From assembly GCA_030447865.1 (NCBI GenBank), contig JAUJOD010000001.1:1239552-1303551 (forward strand): 64,000 nucleotides of DNA. The letters are read 5' to 3'. The notes under the pieces were generated by a model. It did not search any database. It saw nothing but the letters and a program-made list of their open reading frames with translations, and had not been told where the DNA came from. Positions 1 through 8,531 of this stretch are shown here, piece after piece (position 1 is the first letter of the stretch; each line of letters starts with the position of its first letter). The position numbers and the translations under genes were made by a program. The DNA is from Nocardioidaceae bacterium (GTDB lineage: Bacteria > Actinomycetota > Actinomycetes > Propionibacteriales > Nocardioidaceae).

Positions 1-2
1 TA

Positions 3-1217
3 GCCGCTGTTGCGCCGCCGTTCAACAATGGACACCGGTGGGACCTCTACTCCGGTACGTCGATGTCGTCGCCGCACATCGCCGGACTGGGTGCGTTCAT
101 CAAGAACCTTCGCCCCAGCTGGACGCCGGCCATGGTCAAGTCGGCCATGATGACAACGGCGTACGACCTGAAGCGGGCGCACAACCCGTTCATTCAGGGT
201 GCCGGCCACGTCAACCCGCGTCGGTTCCTCGACCCGGGCCTGGTCTACAACGCCGGTCCGATCACCTGGCTGAACTTCCTCAACGGCGACCGCAGGGCAA
301 GCAACGTCAACCAGGCGTCGATCGCTATCGGTGAGCTGGCCGGGCGTGAGCGGGTGGCCCGTATGGTCACCAACGTCTCCGACGAGACCGAGACCTACAC
401 GGCCGTCGTGCGTGGCATGGAAGGAGTGCAGGTCGACGTTGAGCCAGCCACTCTCACCATCGCCCCCACCAAGGTGCGTAAGTTCGAGGTGGAGTTCAGG
501 TCGACCGAGACGACCGTGTTCAAGAAGTACTCGACCGGCCACCTGGTCTGGATTGGCGACCAGGGTCACCGAGTGCGCACGCCGCTGGTAGTCAAGCCGG
601 TAGCTGTTTCGGTGCCGGACGAAGTCGGCTCCACGCAGGGCTCCGAGGCGAGCACCGATGGCTACCAGGTTATCCGGGGTCGGGCTGGGTTCACCGGCGA
701 GCTCGACCTGACAGCGGTGGGCCTCGAAGGGGCCACGCCGAAGGTGGGCCAGGTCAACGAGGGTGGTGACAACCTCACGTACGTCGAGACGATCCAGGTG
801 CCAGCGAACACAACCGTGGCCCGGTTCGACATGAACTCGGTCGACAACGAGGACGATCTTGACCTCTACGTCTTTGGCCCGAACGGGGCGGTGTATGTAT
901 CCGCTGAGCCTGCCGCAGATGAGCAGATCACGCTCGTGCGACCACCGGCAGGCGACTACGACGTCACCGTATACGGGTTCGACGATGCTCAAGGCGAGGG
1001 ACCCATCGACTACGTCCACACCGGTTGGGCGGTGCCGAGGGGCAACCAGGGCAACTTCAGGGTGACGCGCGATCCGCAGGAAGTCGTCGCCGGTGAAGCG
1101 TTCCGTTACCGGGCCGTCTGGGACAACCTGAGCACCGAGCAGCGCTACTTCGGCTTCGTGAAGTACGAGGCCAACGGCCGCAACACGGGCCAGCGCACCT
1201 ACGTCACGGTGAACTAG
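3..1217 (+). CDS. S8 (subtilisin-like) serine peptidase, C-terminal part (5' end outside window)
   Basis: This is the 3' part of a secreted subtilase; the reading frame is open from the first bases of the window, so the start lies upstream. The active-site serine motif GTSMSSPHIAG falls at about bases 54-86, with the catalytic serine codon at 60-62. The Asp and His of the triad must lie outside the window. After the peptidase domain comes a fibronectin-III-like segment (about residues 110-200) typical of large secreted subtilases. A C-terminal beta-sandwich follows with an acidic DNEDDLDLYVFGP motif, as in pre-peptidase C-terminal (PPC) domains. A strong hairpin follows the stop codon. The family call is secure; the substrate is unknown. 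Confidence 0.93.
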   Translation, partial: AAVAPPFNNGHRWDLYSGTSMSSPHIAGLGAFIKNLRPSWTPAMVKSAMMTTAYDLKRAHNPFIQGAGHVNPRRFLDPGLVYNAGPITWLNFLNGDRRASNVNQASIAIGELAGRERVARMVTNVSDETETYTAVVRGMEGVQVDVEPATLTIAPTKVRKFEVEFRSTETTVFKKYSTGHLVWIGDQGHRVRTPLVVKPVAVSVPDEVGSTQGSEASTDGYQVIRGRAGFTGELDLTAVGLEGATPKVGQVNEGGDNLTYVETIQVPANTTVARFDMNSVDNEDDLDLYVFGPNGAVYVSAEPAADEQITLVRPPAGDYDVTVYGFDDAQGEGPIDYVHTGWAVPRGNQGNFRVTRDPQEVVAGEAFRYRAVWDNLSTEQRYFGFVKYEANGRNTGQRTYVTVN

Positions 1218-1240
1218 TTCGTCGTTGCTCAGCCAAGGCG

Positions 1241-1270
1241 ACCGTCCCCGGGTGCAAACCCGGGGACGGT
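1241..1270 (+). terminator. Intrinsic-type terminator hairpin after the subtilase
   Basis: A perfect 13-bp stem (ACCGTCCCCGGGT with its complement) closes a GCAA tetraloop 23 bp after the stop codon. It is followed by CGTTCTTTGT, a weak T-rich tail. It separates the subtilase from the lipoprotein gene downstream. Confidence 0.85.
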
Positions 1271-1346
1271 CGTTCTTTGTGTACGGATGGCTACCCCGCT
1301 GGCGGCTCAGGCGGAACCGAAGACTGACTGAGCGAGTCAAAGAAGC

Positions 1347-1871
1347 ATGACGAAGAAACCGATTCCCACTGCACTGGCCACTTTGTCGGGCCTTGTGCTG
1401 CTGCTCGGCTGCGGCAGCCAGACCAGCGGCGGAGACGCCGCCGGAGCCGCCGCCTCGGTCTCGCAGACCTCATCGAGCTCACCGACCTCACCGGTCTTGA
1501 CTGCGGTGCCGGACAAGGGGACAGGCACGGTCATCGTGCCGCCCCGCAAGGGGAAGCCGGTGGCCCCGGGTGACTTCGCGCCGGAGGTCGTGTGGAAACA
1601 GGACATGCTGATCGTCACGGCGTACGGCAGCAGCACGTGCCGGCCGGTGGCCGAAGAGGCAGTCGCCATGGACGAGCAGACCATCCTCCTGACCTTCGGC
1701 GACCGACCCGACAACGTGGCCTGCACCGACGACTACGGGCCGACTCGCAGTCGGGTCCCCGCGCCGAGCGGTGCCGTCGACCTCAACGGCGACGTGTACG
1801 CCACGTTCGACCTGGAGGGCACCCCTCAGCAGCTGATCCCCGTCCAGCTGATCGACCCGGTCCTCAACTGA
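1347..1871 (+). CDS. Putative lipoprotein, unknown function
   Basis: This 174-residue protein starts with MTKKPIPT, a hydrophobic stretch and a lipobox LLLGC at about residues 18-22, so it should be a lipid-anchored surface protein. A Ser/Thr/Ala-rich linker follows, then a globular region with a conserved-looking pair of cysteines (STCRPV near 100 and NVACTDDY near 128). No enzymatic motif is recognised. It is convergent with fumC, with only 12 bp between the two stop codons. The lipoprotein call is secure; the function is not known. Confidence 0.8.
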   Translation: MTKKPIPTALATLSGLVLLLGCGSQTSGGDAAGAAASVSQTSSSSPTSPVLTAVPDKGTGTVIVPPRKGKPVAPGDFAPEVVWKQDMLIVTAYGSSTCRPVAEEAVAMDEQTILLTFGDRPDNVACTDDYGPTRSRVPAPSGAVDLNGDVYATFDLEGTPQQLIPVQLIDPVLN

Positions 1872-1883
1872 ACCGCCGAGGTG

Positions 1884-3293
1884 TCAGGGGTGCGTCATCC
1901 CCAGTACGTCGAGTGCCTCGTCGAGCTGTTGCTCGGTCAGGGTGCCCGAGTCGACGTACCCCTCCTCGATCACAACCTCGCGGATCGTACGGCGTTCGCT
2001 GACCGCACGCTTGGCGACCGTGGCAGCGTTCTCATAGCCCAGGTAGCGGTTGAGCGGGGTCACGATCGACGGTGACGACTCAGCCAGCTCGCGGCAGTGC
2101 TCGACGTCGGCCTCGATCCCGTCGATCGTGCGGTCGGCCAGCACGCGTGCGGCGTTGCTCAGCAGCCGGATCGACTGCAGCAGGTTCGCTGCCATCACCG
2201 GCATCATGACGTTGAGCTCGAAGTTTCCCGACGCGCCGGCGAACGCGATCGCCGCGTCGTTGCCGATCACCTGCGCGCAGACCATCGACATGGCCTCGGG
2301 CAGCACGGGGTTGACCTTGCCGGGCATGATGCTCGAGCCGGGCTGCAGGTCGGGCAGCCGGATCTCACCGAGCCCGGCGCGCGGGCCGGAGCCCATCCAC
2401 CGCAGGTCGGTGCAGATCTTGTGCAGGCTCACGGCGATCGTGCGGAGCTGCCCGCTGGCCTCGACGAGCGCGTCCCGGCTGCCCTGCGCCTCGAAGTGGT
2501 TGCGCGCCTCCCGCAGCGGCAGGCCGGTCAGCTCCGCGAGCTGTGCGATGACCCGCCCTGAGAAGCCTGGTGGCGTGTTGATGCCGGTGCCCACTGCGGT
2601 GCCGCCGAGCGGCAGCTCACACACCCGTGGGAGCGAGGATTCCAGCCGCTCGACGCCGATCCGCAGCTGGGCGGCGAAGCCGCCGAACTCCTGGCCGAGC
2701 GTCACCGGCGTGGCGTCCATCAGGTGCGTGCGTCCGGACTTGACGACGGTGTCGAACTCCCCGGCCTTGGCCTCGAAGGAGCTGGCGAGGTGCTCGAGCG
2801 CAGGGATCAGGTCGCGGGTGATGGCCTGAGCCGCCGCCACATGGATCGATGTGGGGAACGTGTCGTTGCTGGACTGGCTGGCGTTGACGTCGTCGTTGGG
2901 GTGCACGCTGCGCCCGAGGGCTGCCGAGGCCAGTGAGGCGATCACCTCGTTGGCGTTCATGTTGCTCGACGTGCCAGAACCGGTCTGGAAGACATCGATC
3001 GGAAACTGGTCGTCATTGCGGCCCTCCGCCACCTCCATCGCCGCCTGCTCGATCGCCTTGGCGACATCGTCGTCGAGCACCCCGAGCTCGGCGTTCACCC
3101 GCGCGGCGGCCGCCTTGATCAGCGCCAGCGCGTGGATGTGGTCGGCCGCCAGCCGAGTGCCCGAGATCGGGAAGTTCTCGACCGCCCGCTGTGTCTGCGC
3201 CCGCCACAGCGCGTGAGCGGGCACCCGCACCTCGCCCATCGTGTCGCGCTCGATGCGGTACCCGGTCTCGCTGTCGTCGTGCTTCCCAGTCAT
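1884..3293 (-). CDS. fumC: Class II fumarate hydratase
   Basis: This enzyme interconverts fumarate and L-malate in the TCA cycle as an oxygen-stable, iron-free tetramer. The product is 469 residues, normal for FumC. The fumarase/aspartase superfamily signature [11 protein letters not shown] lies near residue 320, and the [13 protein letters not shown] motif near 110-125. The first codons (MTGKH) lie inside a duplicated segment shared with the membrane-protein gene upstream. The promoter context of fumC may therefore have changed when that gene was inserted. The gene is intact. Confidence 0.97.
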   Translation of the reverse strand: MTGKHDDSETGYRIERDTMGEVRVPAHALWRAQTQRAVENFPISGTRLAADHIHALALIKAAAARVNAELGVLDDDVAKAIEQAAMEVAEGRNDDQFPIDVFQTGSGTSSNMNANEVIASLASAALGRSVHPNDDVNASQSSNDTFPTSIHVAAAQAITRDLIPALEHLASSFEAKAGEFDTVVKSGRTHLMDATPVTLGQEFGGFAAQLRIGVERLESSLPRVCELPLGGTAVGTGINTPPGFSGRVIAQLAELTGLPLREARNHFEAQGSRDALVEASGQLRTIAVSLHKICTDLRWMGSGPRAGLGEIRLPDLQPGSSIMPGKVNPVLPEAMSMVCAQVIGNDAAIAFAGASGNFELNVMMPVMAANLLQSIRLLSNAARVLADRTIDGIEADVEHCRELAESSPSIVTPLNRYLGYENAATVAKRAVSERRTIREVVIEEGYVDSGTLTEQQLDEALDVLGMTHP

Positions 3294-3393
3294 GGCTTCA
3301 CCGTATCGCTCGCCGCCTCAGTGCCTTTGCCCGAGGAACAGGTGGTACGTCGTCTCGCGCGCGCCCAGCCGCACCGGCACCGCCAGCTCCTCG
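3280..3393. repeat. Direct repeat copy 1 (fumC 5' end plus synthase 3' remnant)
   Basis: About 114 bp covering the first codons of fumC and a remnant of the 3' end of a spermidine-synthase-like gene. It closely matches bases 3919-4030; for example TCATGGCTTCACCGTATCGC is identical in both, as is the run reading GAGGAACAGGTGGTACGTCG. There are a few substitutions and short gaps. Confidence 0.85.
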
Positions 3394-3395
3394 CT
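3318..3395 (-). pseudogene. Remnant of spermidine-synthase-like C-terminus
   Basis: On the minus strand this short stretch encodes EELAVPVRLGARETTYHLFL. That is almost identical to the C-terminus of the intact synthase-like gene at 3928-4647 (EELAVPVLLGARETTYHLFL). It has no matching upstream domain and ends in its own stop. It lies directly before fumC, where the intact gene would have ended before the insertion. It is best read as duplication debris. Confidence 0.75.
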
Positions 3396-3490
3396 GCCGG
3401 GCTGGTGAAACTGATGCTGCTCGACTTCGAGCCGAACCGCATGCGGTGCGTCATCGGTGTTGTCCTGAGCCGGAGAGCGAGTGGGCAGAC

Positions 3491-3931
3491 CTACTCCTGG
3501 ACGCCAAGTCGCCCGTGGCCGAAATGGCGCGAGCGGATTGCAGATATCACGGCAGCAACCAGGAGGGTGCCCATGAGTGATCCGAGCGCCACGCCGACCG
3601 CACCTATCGGCCACAGATTCGCGCCAACCACATCAGGATCCGTCGAAGCCCCGACAGACCAGCACAGGGTGAACGCCGCCGGTATCACCGCTACGGCCAC
3701 CCGTGGGTGCCCGAACCAAGCAGCACTGCCGGCAAGCAATGCCAAAACCGCCACTACGCCGATGATCTGCCAAGCCTCGTACGGACCGGAAGTCTGCCGT
3801 GTCACAGGGTCCAGGTCCCTCTGCCGGTCCCAACCCAACCACGCCAAGTAAGTCAGCACCGTCGCTACTCCCAAGGCCAGTGCCGCCCAGGCGGACGAGG
3901 TGGAAGTCTTGGGAGTGTGCTTCCCCGTCAT
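3491..3931 (-). CDS. Small four-helix membrane protein, unknown function
   Basis: A 146-residue protein beginning MTGKHTPK, sharing its first five codons with fumC through the duplicated junction. Four hydrophobic segments can be seen, near residues 12-32, 52-72, 78-97 and 108-133; the last ends in basic residues. I chose the ATG at 3931 because it overlaps the stop of the synthase-like gene in an ATGA arrangement. The open frame extends further upstream but that part is Arg-rich shadow sequence. No family is recognised. The gene sits between a synthase-like gene and fumC and appears to have been inserted there. Confidence 0.7.
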   Translation of the reverse strand: MTGKHTPKTSTSSAWAALALGVATVLTYLAWLGWDRQRDLDPVTRQTSGPYEAWQIIGVVAVLALLAGSAAWFGHPRVAVAVIPAAFTLCWSVGASTDPDVVGANLWPIGAVGVALGSLMGTLLVAAVISAIRSRHFGHGRLGVQE

Positions 3932-4030
3932 GGCTTCACCGTATCGCTCGCCGCGTCGCTCCGGCGCCCGAGGAACAGGTGGTACGTCGTCTCGCGCGCG
4001 CCCAAAAGGACCGGCACCGCCAGCTCCTCG
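3919..4030. repeat. Direct repeat copy 2 (synthase 3' end plus membrane-protein start)
   Basis: This is the partner of the repeat at 3280-3393. It contains the true 3' end of the spermidine-synthase-like gene and the start codon of the small membrane protein. Confidence 0.85.
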
Positions 4031-4647
4031 ACCCCGTCGAAGACGGCGGTCATCACCGCCGACAGCTCCGCCGAGGGCGAGCTCGACCAGACGGCCGTGA
4101 CGCCGCCCGGCGTGGTGGCGCGTCGGCACGCGCGCAGGAACGGCGCGCGGTAGACCGCGGCGTTGGCGTCGTACACCAAGAAGCCGGGTCCGTTGTCGAC
4201 GTCGAGCAGGAGGGCATCCACTGATCCAGGCGGGACCGTCTCGATCAGCTCGGCCACGTCGCCGACCACAACCCGCACTCGGGGGTCAGCGCCTGCCCCG
4301 GAAGTCGGCGGGATGAGACCGTCGCGGTGCCAGTCGACGAGGGCGGCTTCGATCTCGATGACGAGCACCTCGGTGACCGCGGCGTCACGTAGCACCTCGT
4401 CGAGGGTGAAACCGAGCCCGAGACCACCGATCAGAACCCGCAATGGCTCCCTTGGCCGCCCTTGCCAGCGCGCGTGCAGACGGTTCAGCGTCGTACGAGC
4501 CAGCAGCCGCTCGGTCGCTGTCTCGACGGTGTCCATGACGAAGACGCCGTTGACCCGCAGCTCCAGCGCGCCGTCGCGCTGTCGCCGTAGCAGGACGACT
4601 TCGCCCCGCTCAGTGACCGCTCGAGCAACGTGCGTAGTGCCGGGCAT
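3928..4647 (-). CDS. Spermidine-synthase-like (Rossmann methyltransferase-fold) protein
   Basis: A 239-residue protein with the fold of polyamine aminopropyltransferases and methyltransferases. The glycine-rich loop VLIGGLGLGFTL is near residue 70, followed by an acidic beta-2 end (VIEIEAAL), VVVGDVAELI and DALLLDVDNGPGF. The canonical spermidine synthase GGGDG loop is replaced by GGLGLG, so aminopropyl transfer is not assured. Actinobacterial homologues are often annotated simply as spermidine synthase. It overlaps the next gene by ATGA, so the two are probably co-translated. Confidence 0.75.
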   Translation of the reverse strand: MPGTTHVARAVTERGEVVLLRRQRDGALELRVNGVFVMDTVETATERLLARTTLNRLHARWQGRPREPLRVLIGGLGLGFTLDEVLRDAAVTEVLVIEIEAALVDWHRDGLIPPTSGAGADPRVRVVVGDVAELIETVPPGSVDALLLDVDNGPGFLVYDANAAVYRAPFLRACRRATTPGGVTAVWSSSPSAELSAVMTAVFDGVEELAVPVLLGARETTYHLFLGRRSDAASDTVKP

Positions 4648-4712
4648 GCTCTCCCTCTGGCTGTCCTGTGATGTGTGGCTTGACTAACCGTCGCTCGGCT
4701 TAGAGTGCTCTG

Positions 4713-5345
4713 ATGCGGGCAAACGTTTACGTCGACGGCTTCAACCTGTACTACGGACGCCTCAAAGGCACCAAGCACAAGTGGCTAGATCTGGAGAAAC
4801 TGTGCGACCGAATGCTGCCCAACGACAGCGTGCAGAGAATCCGCTACTTCACAGCCTGAGTCAGCGCTTTACCCAACAATCCCAATGCTGCGCTCAGGCA
4901 GCAGGTGTACCTTCGCGCTCTCTACACACTCCCACGTGTATCGGTGCACTTCGGACACTTCCTGGTGACCTATCCCCGTGTCGCACTCTTCGACCCGCCG
5001 TCTGGATCACCGACGACCGCCCAGATCGTCAAGACGGAGGAGAAGGGCTCGGACGTCAATCTGGCCACCTTTATGCTGGCCGACGCCTTCAGGAACGATG
5101 CTGAGGCGTACGTGGTCATTAACAACGACTCGGATCTCATGCAGCCCCTTCGGCTCGTTCAACACGAGTTGGGGCACACGGTTGGGATTCTGAACCCGCA
5201 TCCCAATCCAAGCCACATGCTGTTGCGGTGCAAGCCCACCTTCACGAAGTCCGTCCGAGCCGGAGTGGTCGCCAGCTGCAAGCTGCCAGACAGGATCGTC
5301 GATGCCTACGGCAGTACGATCGAGAAGCCCGCCGATTGGGCCTAG
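4713..5345 (+). pseudogene. NYN-domain (PIN-like nuclease) gene with an in-frame TGA
   Basis: The frame starts at ATG 4713 with ANVYVDGFNLYYGRLKGT, the hallmark N-terminus of NYN ribonucleases. It runs 48 codons to TGA at 4857-4859 and then continues in the same frame for another 161 codons to a TAG. The downstream part carries the other acidic motifs, EEKGSDVNLATFMLADAF and VINNDSDL. Before the stop is RYFTA and after it VSALPNNPNAALRQQVYLRA. An arginine normally fills that gap, so CGA has most simply become TGA. The full product would be about 210 residues. Readthrough or a sequencing error are alternatives to inactivation. Confidence 0.85.
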
Positions 5346-5356
5346 CAAAGCAGAAG

Positions 5357-5402
5357 CCCCGCCGAAGCGGGGTTTCGCACCCAGCCGTCGAAGCGGCTGG
5401 GG
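5357..5402 (+). terminator. Two consecutive hairpins after the NYN gene
   Basis: The first is CCCCGC-CGAA-GCGGGG followed by TTT (5357-5375), a good intrinsic terminator. The second is CCCAGCCG-TCGAAG-CGGCTGGG (about 5380-5401). Both lie within 60 bp of the NYN stop codon. Confidence 0.75.
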
Positions 5403-5578
5403 GGATGAGTAAACATTAGCAGGTTTACATAGGTTTCCAAGCACCCAATGATGAGGCGTTGGCCTGCCTAAGATGGGTAGGAGACCCCATTGGACGCCGT
5501 GGACGCACCCCGGCAGGCTTGAGGTGCGATGTGGCCACCGGGGCGCATCCGCAACCGTGACACCAACGAGGAGAAACC

Positions 5579-5851
5579 ATGATCGGCTTCATCGTGGCCG
5601 GATTGATCATCGGCGTACTCGCGCGTCTCATCCTGCCGGGTAAGCAACATCTGAGCGTCGTCATGACGCTGCTACTTGGTCTGGCTGGGTCGGTTGTCGG
5701 CGGACTGGTGGCCAATCTGCTCGGCACTGGCAGCATCTGGGAGCTGAACGTCATCGGCTTTGTCGTCGCCGTGATCGCGGCCATCGCCTTCATCGGAGTC
5801 GCGGAGGGCTTCACGGCTGCCCGCGACAAGAACCCGCTGTCATCCCACTGA
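5579..5851 (+). CDS. GlsB/YeaQ/YmgE-type small membrane protein
   Basis: This 90-residue protein has three hydrophobic helices with the glycine-rich pattern of the transglycosylase-associated/GlsB family: MIGFIVAGLIIGVLARLILPG, then LLLGLAGSVVGGLVANLLG, then a final helix. These small inner-membrane proteins are linked to general stress in other bacteria; the mechanism is unknown. A clear ribosome binding site (GAGGAG) stands 6 bp before the ATG. The gene is monocistronic. Confidence 0.9.
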   Translation: MIGFIVAGLIIGVLARLILPGKQHLSVVMTLLLGLAGSVVGGLVANLLGTGSIWELNVIGFVVAVIAAIAFIGVAEGFTAARDKNPLSSH

Positions 5852-5976
5852 GGGTGTCGCAACCCTTCTCTGCTTCCCCCGACGCCGAGAGGTGCTGCCA
5901 GCTGACGACTGCCTGACGGCGGTTGCTGGACGCCTCCTGGGTGTCGAATAGCTCCGGAGTGCGAGAAACTGCTCCT

Positions 5977-7434
5977 ATGCAACAGCTCTCCCCGCTCGAC
6001 GCGCAGTTCCTCAATGTCGAGACCGCCACCACGGTCGGACACGTCGGCAGTCTGATTCTCCTCGACCCGTCGACCGCGCCCGGCGGGGAGCTCACGCTCG
6101 ACCGGATCCGCGAGGTGCTCGAGCCACGCCTGCACCTGGCCCCGCTGCTTCGCCAGCGGCTGGTCAACGTGCCACTCGGTCTCGGCGGGCCCTACTGGGC
6201 CGACGACCCGGACTTCGACATCGAGTTCCACCTGCGCGAGCTCGGGCTGCCGCGGCCAGGCGGCGACAGCGAGCTGAGCGAACAGGTGGCGCGTATCCAC
6301 GCCCGACCGCTCGACCGCACCCGGCCGCTGTGGGAGATGTACCTCATCCACAACCTCGAGGGCGGCAAGCAGGCGCTGTACTCCAAGGTGCATCACGCCG
6401 CGATCGACGGGGTGTCGGGCGCCGAGATCCTCGCCACGATCATGGACGTCACCGTTGAGCCGCGCGTCGAGGACCAGCCGGAGGAGATCTGGGATCCCGA
6501 CGCGCTGCCCGACCCGCTGAGTCTGGTACGTCGTGGCGTGACGTCGATGGCAGCCCAGCCGCTGGAGGCGCTGCGGACGCTCCCGAAGGCCCTGCCCCAT
6601 CTCGCGGACCTGCCGGGCGCATCGCTGGTGCCGGGCATCGAGACGATCAGCAATCTCGCCGACTCGCTGGTGCAGCTGGCGGGGGCGCCGGGCCGCAGCG
6701 GGCCGCGGCGTACGATCTCCACCCCTCACACGCCGTTGAACGGCCGGATCACCGCTCACCGCCGGTTCGCCTACGGCTCGCTGCCGCTGGACTCGATCAA
6801 GCAGGTGAAGAACGCCTACGCGATGACGGTCAACGACGTGGTGATGGCGCTGTGCACCTCGGCGCTGCGGCGGTGGCTGCTCGACCACGACGGGCTGCCG
6901 GAAACACCGATCGTGGTGGCGGTCCCGGTGTCGGTGCGCTCCGACGACGACCAGGGTGAGACCGGCAACCACATCTCGGTGATGGTGGCCGAGATGCCCA
7001 CCCACCTGGCCGACGCGGAGGCGCGGCTGGCCGCCGTACAACTCGCGATGATCGAGGCGAAGGAGCACTTCGAGGCGGTGCCGGCGACGATCCTGCAGGA
7101 CCTGACCGCGGTGATACCCACCGCTTTGTCGGGGCTGGCTGCGCGGGCGGTGTTCACGATGATGCAGGGCGGGGGCTACCCGTTCAACCTGTTCATCTCG
7201 AACGTGCCGGGCCCGCAGGTCCCGCTCTACATCGGCGGCGCCAGCGTGCTGGGGGTCTACCCGATGTCGGCCGTCACCGACTTCACCGGGGCGCTCAACA
7301 TCACGCTGTTCTCCTACAACGGGTCACTCGACTTCGGCCTCATCGCCTGTCGGGAGCTCGTGCCCGACGTGTGGAACCTGATCGACTACCTGCGCGACGC
7401 CCTCGACGAGCTGGTGAAGCTCTCCGAGACCTGA
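5977..7434 (+). CDS. WS/DGAT family O-acyltransferase (wax ester / triacylglycerol synthesis)
   Basis: Members esterify fatty alcohols or diacylglycerol with acyl-CoA to make storage lipid. The product is 485 residues, typical length. The catalytic motif HHAAIDG is at about residues 139-145, within KVHHAAIDGVSGAEIL. The C-terminal region has the family's FNLFISNVPGPQVPLY motif. I chose the ATG giving MQQLSPLDAQFL because that is where family similarity starts; an in-frame upstream start adds 18 unsupported residues. Several paralogues usually occur per actinomycete genome, so the substrate cannot be fixed. Confidence 0.93.
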   Translation: MQQLSPLDAQFLNVETATTVGHVGSLILLDPSTAPGGELTLDRIREVLEPRLHLAPLLRQRLVNVPLGLGGPYWADDPDFDIEFHLRELGLPRPGGDSELSEQVARIHARPLDRTRPLWEMYLIHNLEGGKQALYSKVHHAAIDGVSGAEILATIMDVTVEPRVEDQPEEIWDPDALPDPLSLVRRGVTSMAAQPLEALRTLPKALPHLADLPGASLVPGIETISNLADSLVQLAGAPGRSGPRRTISTPHTPLNGRITAHRRFAYGSLPLDSIKQVKNAYAMTVNDVVMALCTSALRRWLLDHDGLPETPIVVAVPVSVRSDDDQGETGNHISVMVAEMPTHLADAEARLAAVQLAMIEAKEHFEAVPATILQDLTAVIPTALSGLAARAVFTMMQGGGYPFNLFISNVPGPQVPLYIGGASVLGVYPMSAVTDFTGALNITLFSYNGSLDFGLIACRELVPDVWNLIDYLRDALDELVKLSET

Positions 7435-7471
7435 TCGCTGGAGCCTGATCGCTGAGGCCTGATGGCGCTGC

Positions 7472-8380
7472 TCAGCTGGGCGACTCGACCTTGGCCCGCT
7501 TGGCGGTGCGTTCGATGCCGTCGGCAAGCACCGGCCACAGCTCACGGGGCAGGTCATGGCCCATGCCGGGGATCAGCAGCAGCTCAGCGTTCGGGATGGC
7601 CCGAGCGGTCGCCCGGCCACCCGAGACGTGCACCAGCCGGTCGGCCAGGCCGTGGATGACCAGCGCTGGTACGTCGAGCTCCCGCAGCGCCCGCGACCGA
7701 TCGGGCTGAGCCAGCAGCGCGAGCGTCTGGCGGGCGACGCCGGCGGCGCTGACGCCGCGGTCGAAGGTCTCCGCTGCCCGTGCCCGGATGTCGGCTGGAG
7801 GCAGGGGGTACGCCGGAGAGCCGATGGCCGCCCAGGTCACCACCGACTGCGCCATGAACTGCTCCCGTGAGCGTCTCTCGGCGATCAGTCGCGGCAACAG
7901 CCTCGGGTCTTGCCACCCCACCGAGCGCCGACCGGTGGTCGCCATGATCGACACGAGCGACAGCACCCGGTCGGGGTGGTCGATCGCCATCGTCTGCGCG
8001 ATCATGCCGCCCATCGAGACGCCGGTCACGTGCGCCGTGTCGATGCCGAGGTGGTCGAGCAGCCCGACACCGTCGGCCGCCATGTCGCTGAGCGTGTACG
8101 GCGGCGGCGTCTTGGTGCGGATGAACGTCTTGACCACGTCGGTACGCCGTCCGCCGGCCCAGTCCAGCTTCGTCGACCTGCCGACGTCCCTGTTGTCGAA
8201 GCGGATGACGAAGAACCCGCGGTCGGCGAGGATCTGGCACAGCTCGGGGGCCCACCAGGTCAGCGGCCCGCCGAGGCCCATGATGAGCAGCAGCGCCGGG
8301 TCGTCGCGCTCGCCGAACGTGTCGAAGCACAGGTCGATGCCGTTCGGGAGGCTGGCGGTCTCTTCGGTCTGCTGCTGCAT
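7472..8380 (-). CDS. Alpha/beta hydrolase
   Basis: A 302-residue soluble hydrolase. The oxyanion region MGLGGPLTWW is near residue 35, the nucleophile elbow GVSMGGM near 119-125 with serine as nucleophile, an acid in HGLADRLVHVSGG and a C-terminal histidine in GMGHDLPRELW. This is the complete triad of the esterase/aminopeptidase-like group. It is convergent with the WS/DGAT gene, so a role in lipid turnover is possible but not shown by the sequence. Confidence 0.88.
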   Translation of the reverse strand: MQQQTEETASLPNGIDLCFDTFGERDDPALLLIMGLGGPLTWWAPELCQILADRGFFVIRFDNRDVGRSTKLDWAGGRRTDVVKTFIRTKTPPPYTLSDMAADGVGLLDHLGIDTAHVTGVSMGGMIAQTMAIDHPDRVLSLVSIMATTGRRSVGWQDPRLLPRLIAERRSREQFMAQSVVTWAAIGSPAYPLPPADIRARAAETFDRGVSAAGVARQTLALLAQPDRSRALRELDVPALVIHGLADRLVHVSGGRATARAIPNAELLLIPGMGHDLPRELWPVLADGIERTAKRAKVESPS

Positions 8381-8463
8381 ACGTCGGTAAGGCTCCTAAG
8401 CGGCTTGCGGGCTTGTTACTTCGGAGTTTACCGACAGCTCCCGCCGCCCACCCCGCTACAGAG

Positions 8464-8519
8464 TTGTCAGGACGGCTCGCGCCTAGAGGTGTCCTCTACA
8501 CCCTGACAAGTCGAGGGGA
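8464..8519. repeat. TTGTCAGG/CCTGACAA palindromic element (copy A)
   Basis: The arms TTGTCAGG (8464-8471) and CCTGACAA (8502-8509) enclose a loop with a smaller AGAGG/CCTCT hairpin, followed by GTCGAGGGG. The right arm with its GTCG extension is the same motif as in the two copies at 17156-17208 and 17247-17298. It lies just beyond the stop codon of glpX, so it may act as a terminator. Confidence 0.65.
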
Positions 8520-8531
8520 GGGGGTGGCGGG

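Noticed and set aside
5158..5175. HELGH (HExxH) metallopeptidase-like motif in the NYN protein
   Set aside because: It lies in the conserved part of the NYN fold where relatives have an unrelated helix, and no other zincin feature is present.
5425..7068. Long minus-strand open frame opposite the WS/DGAT gene
   Set aside because: It is rich in Arg/His with no motif and is an expected shadow of a high-GC gene.
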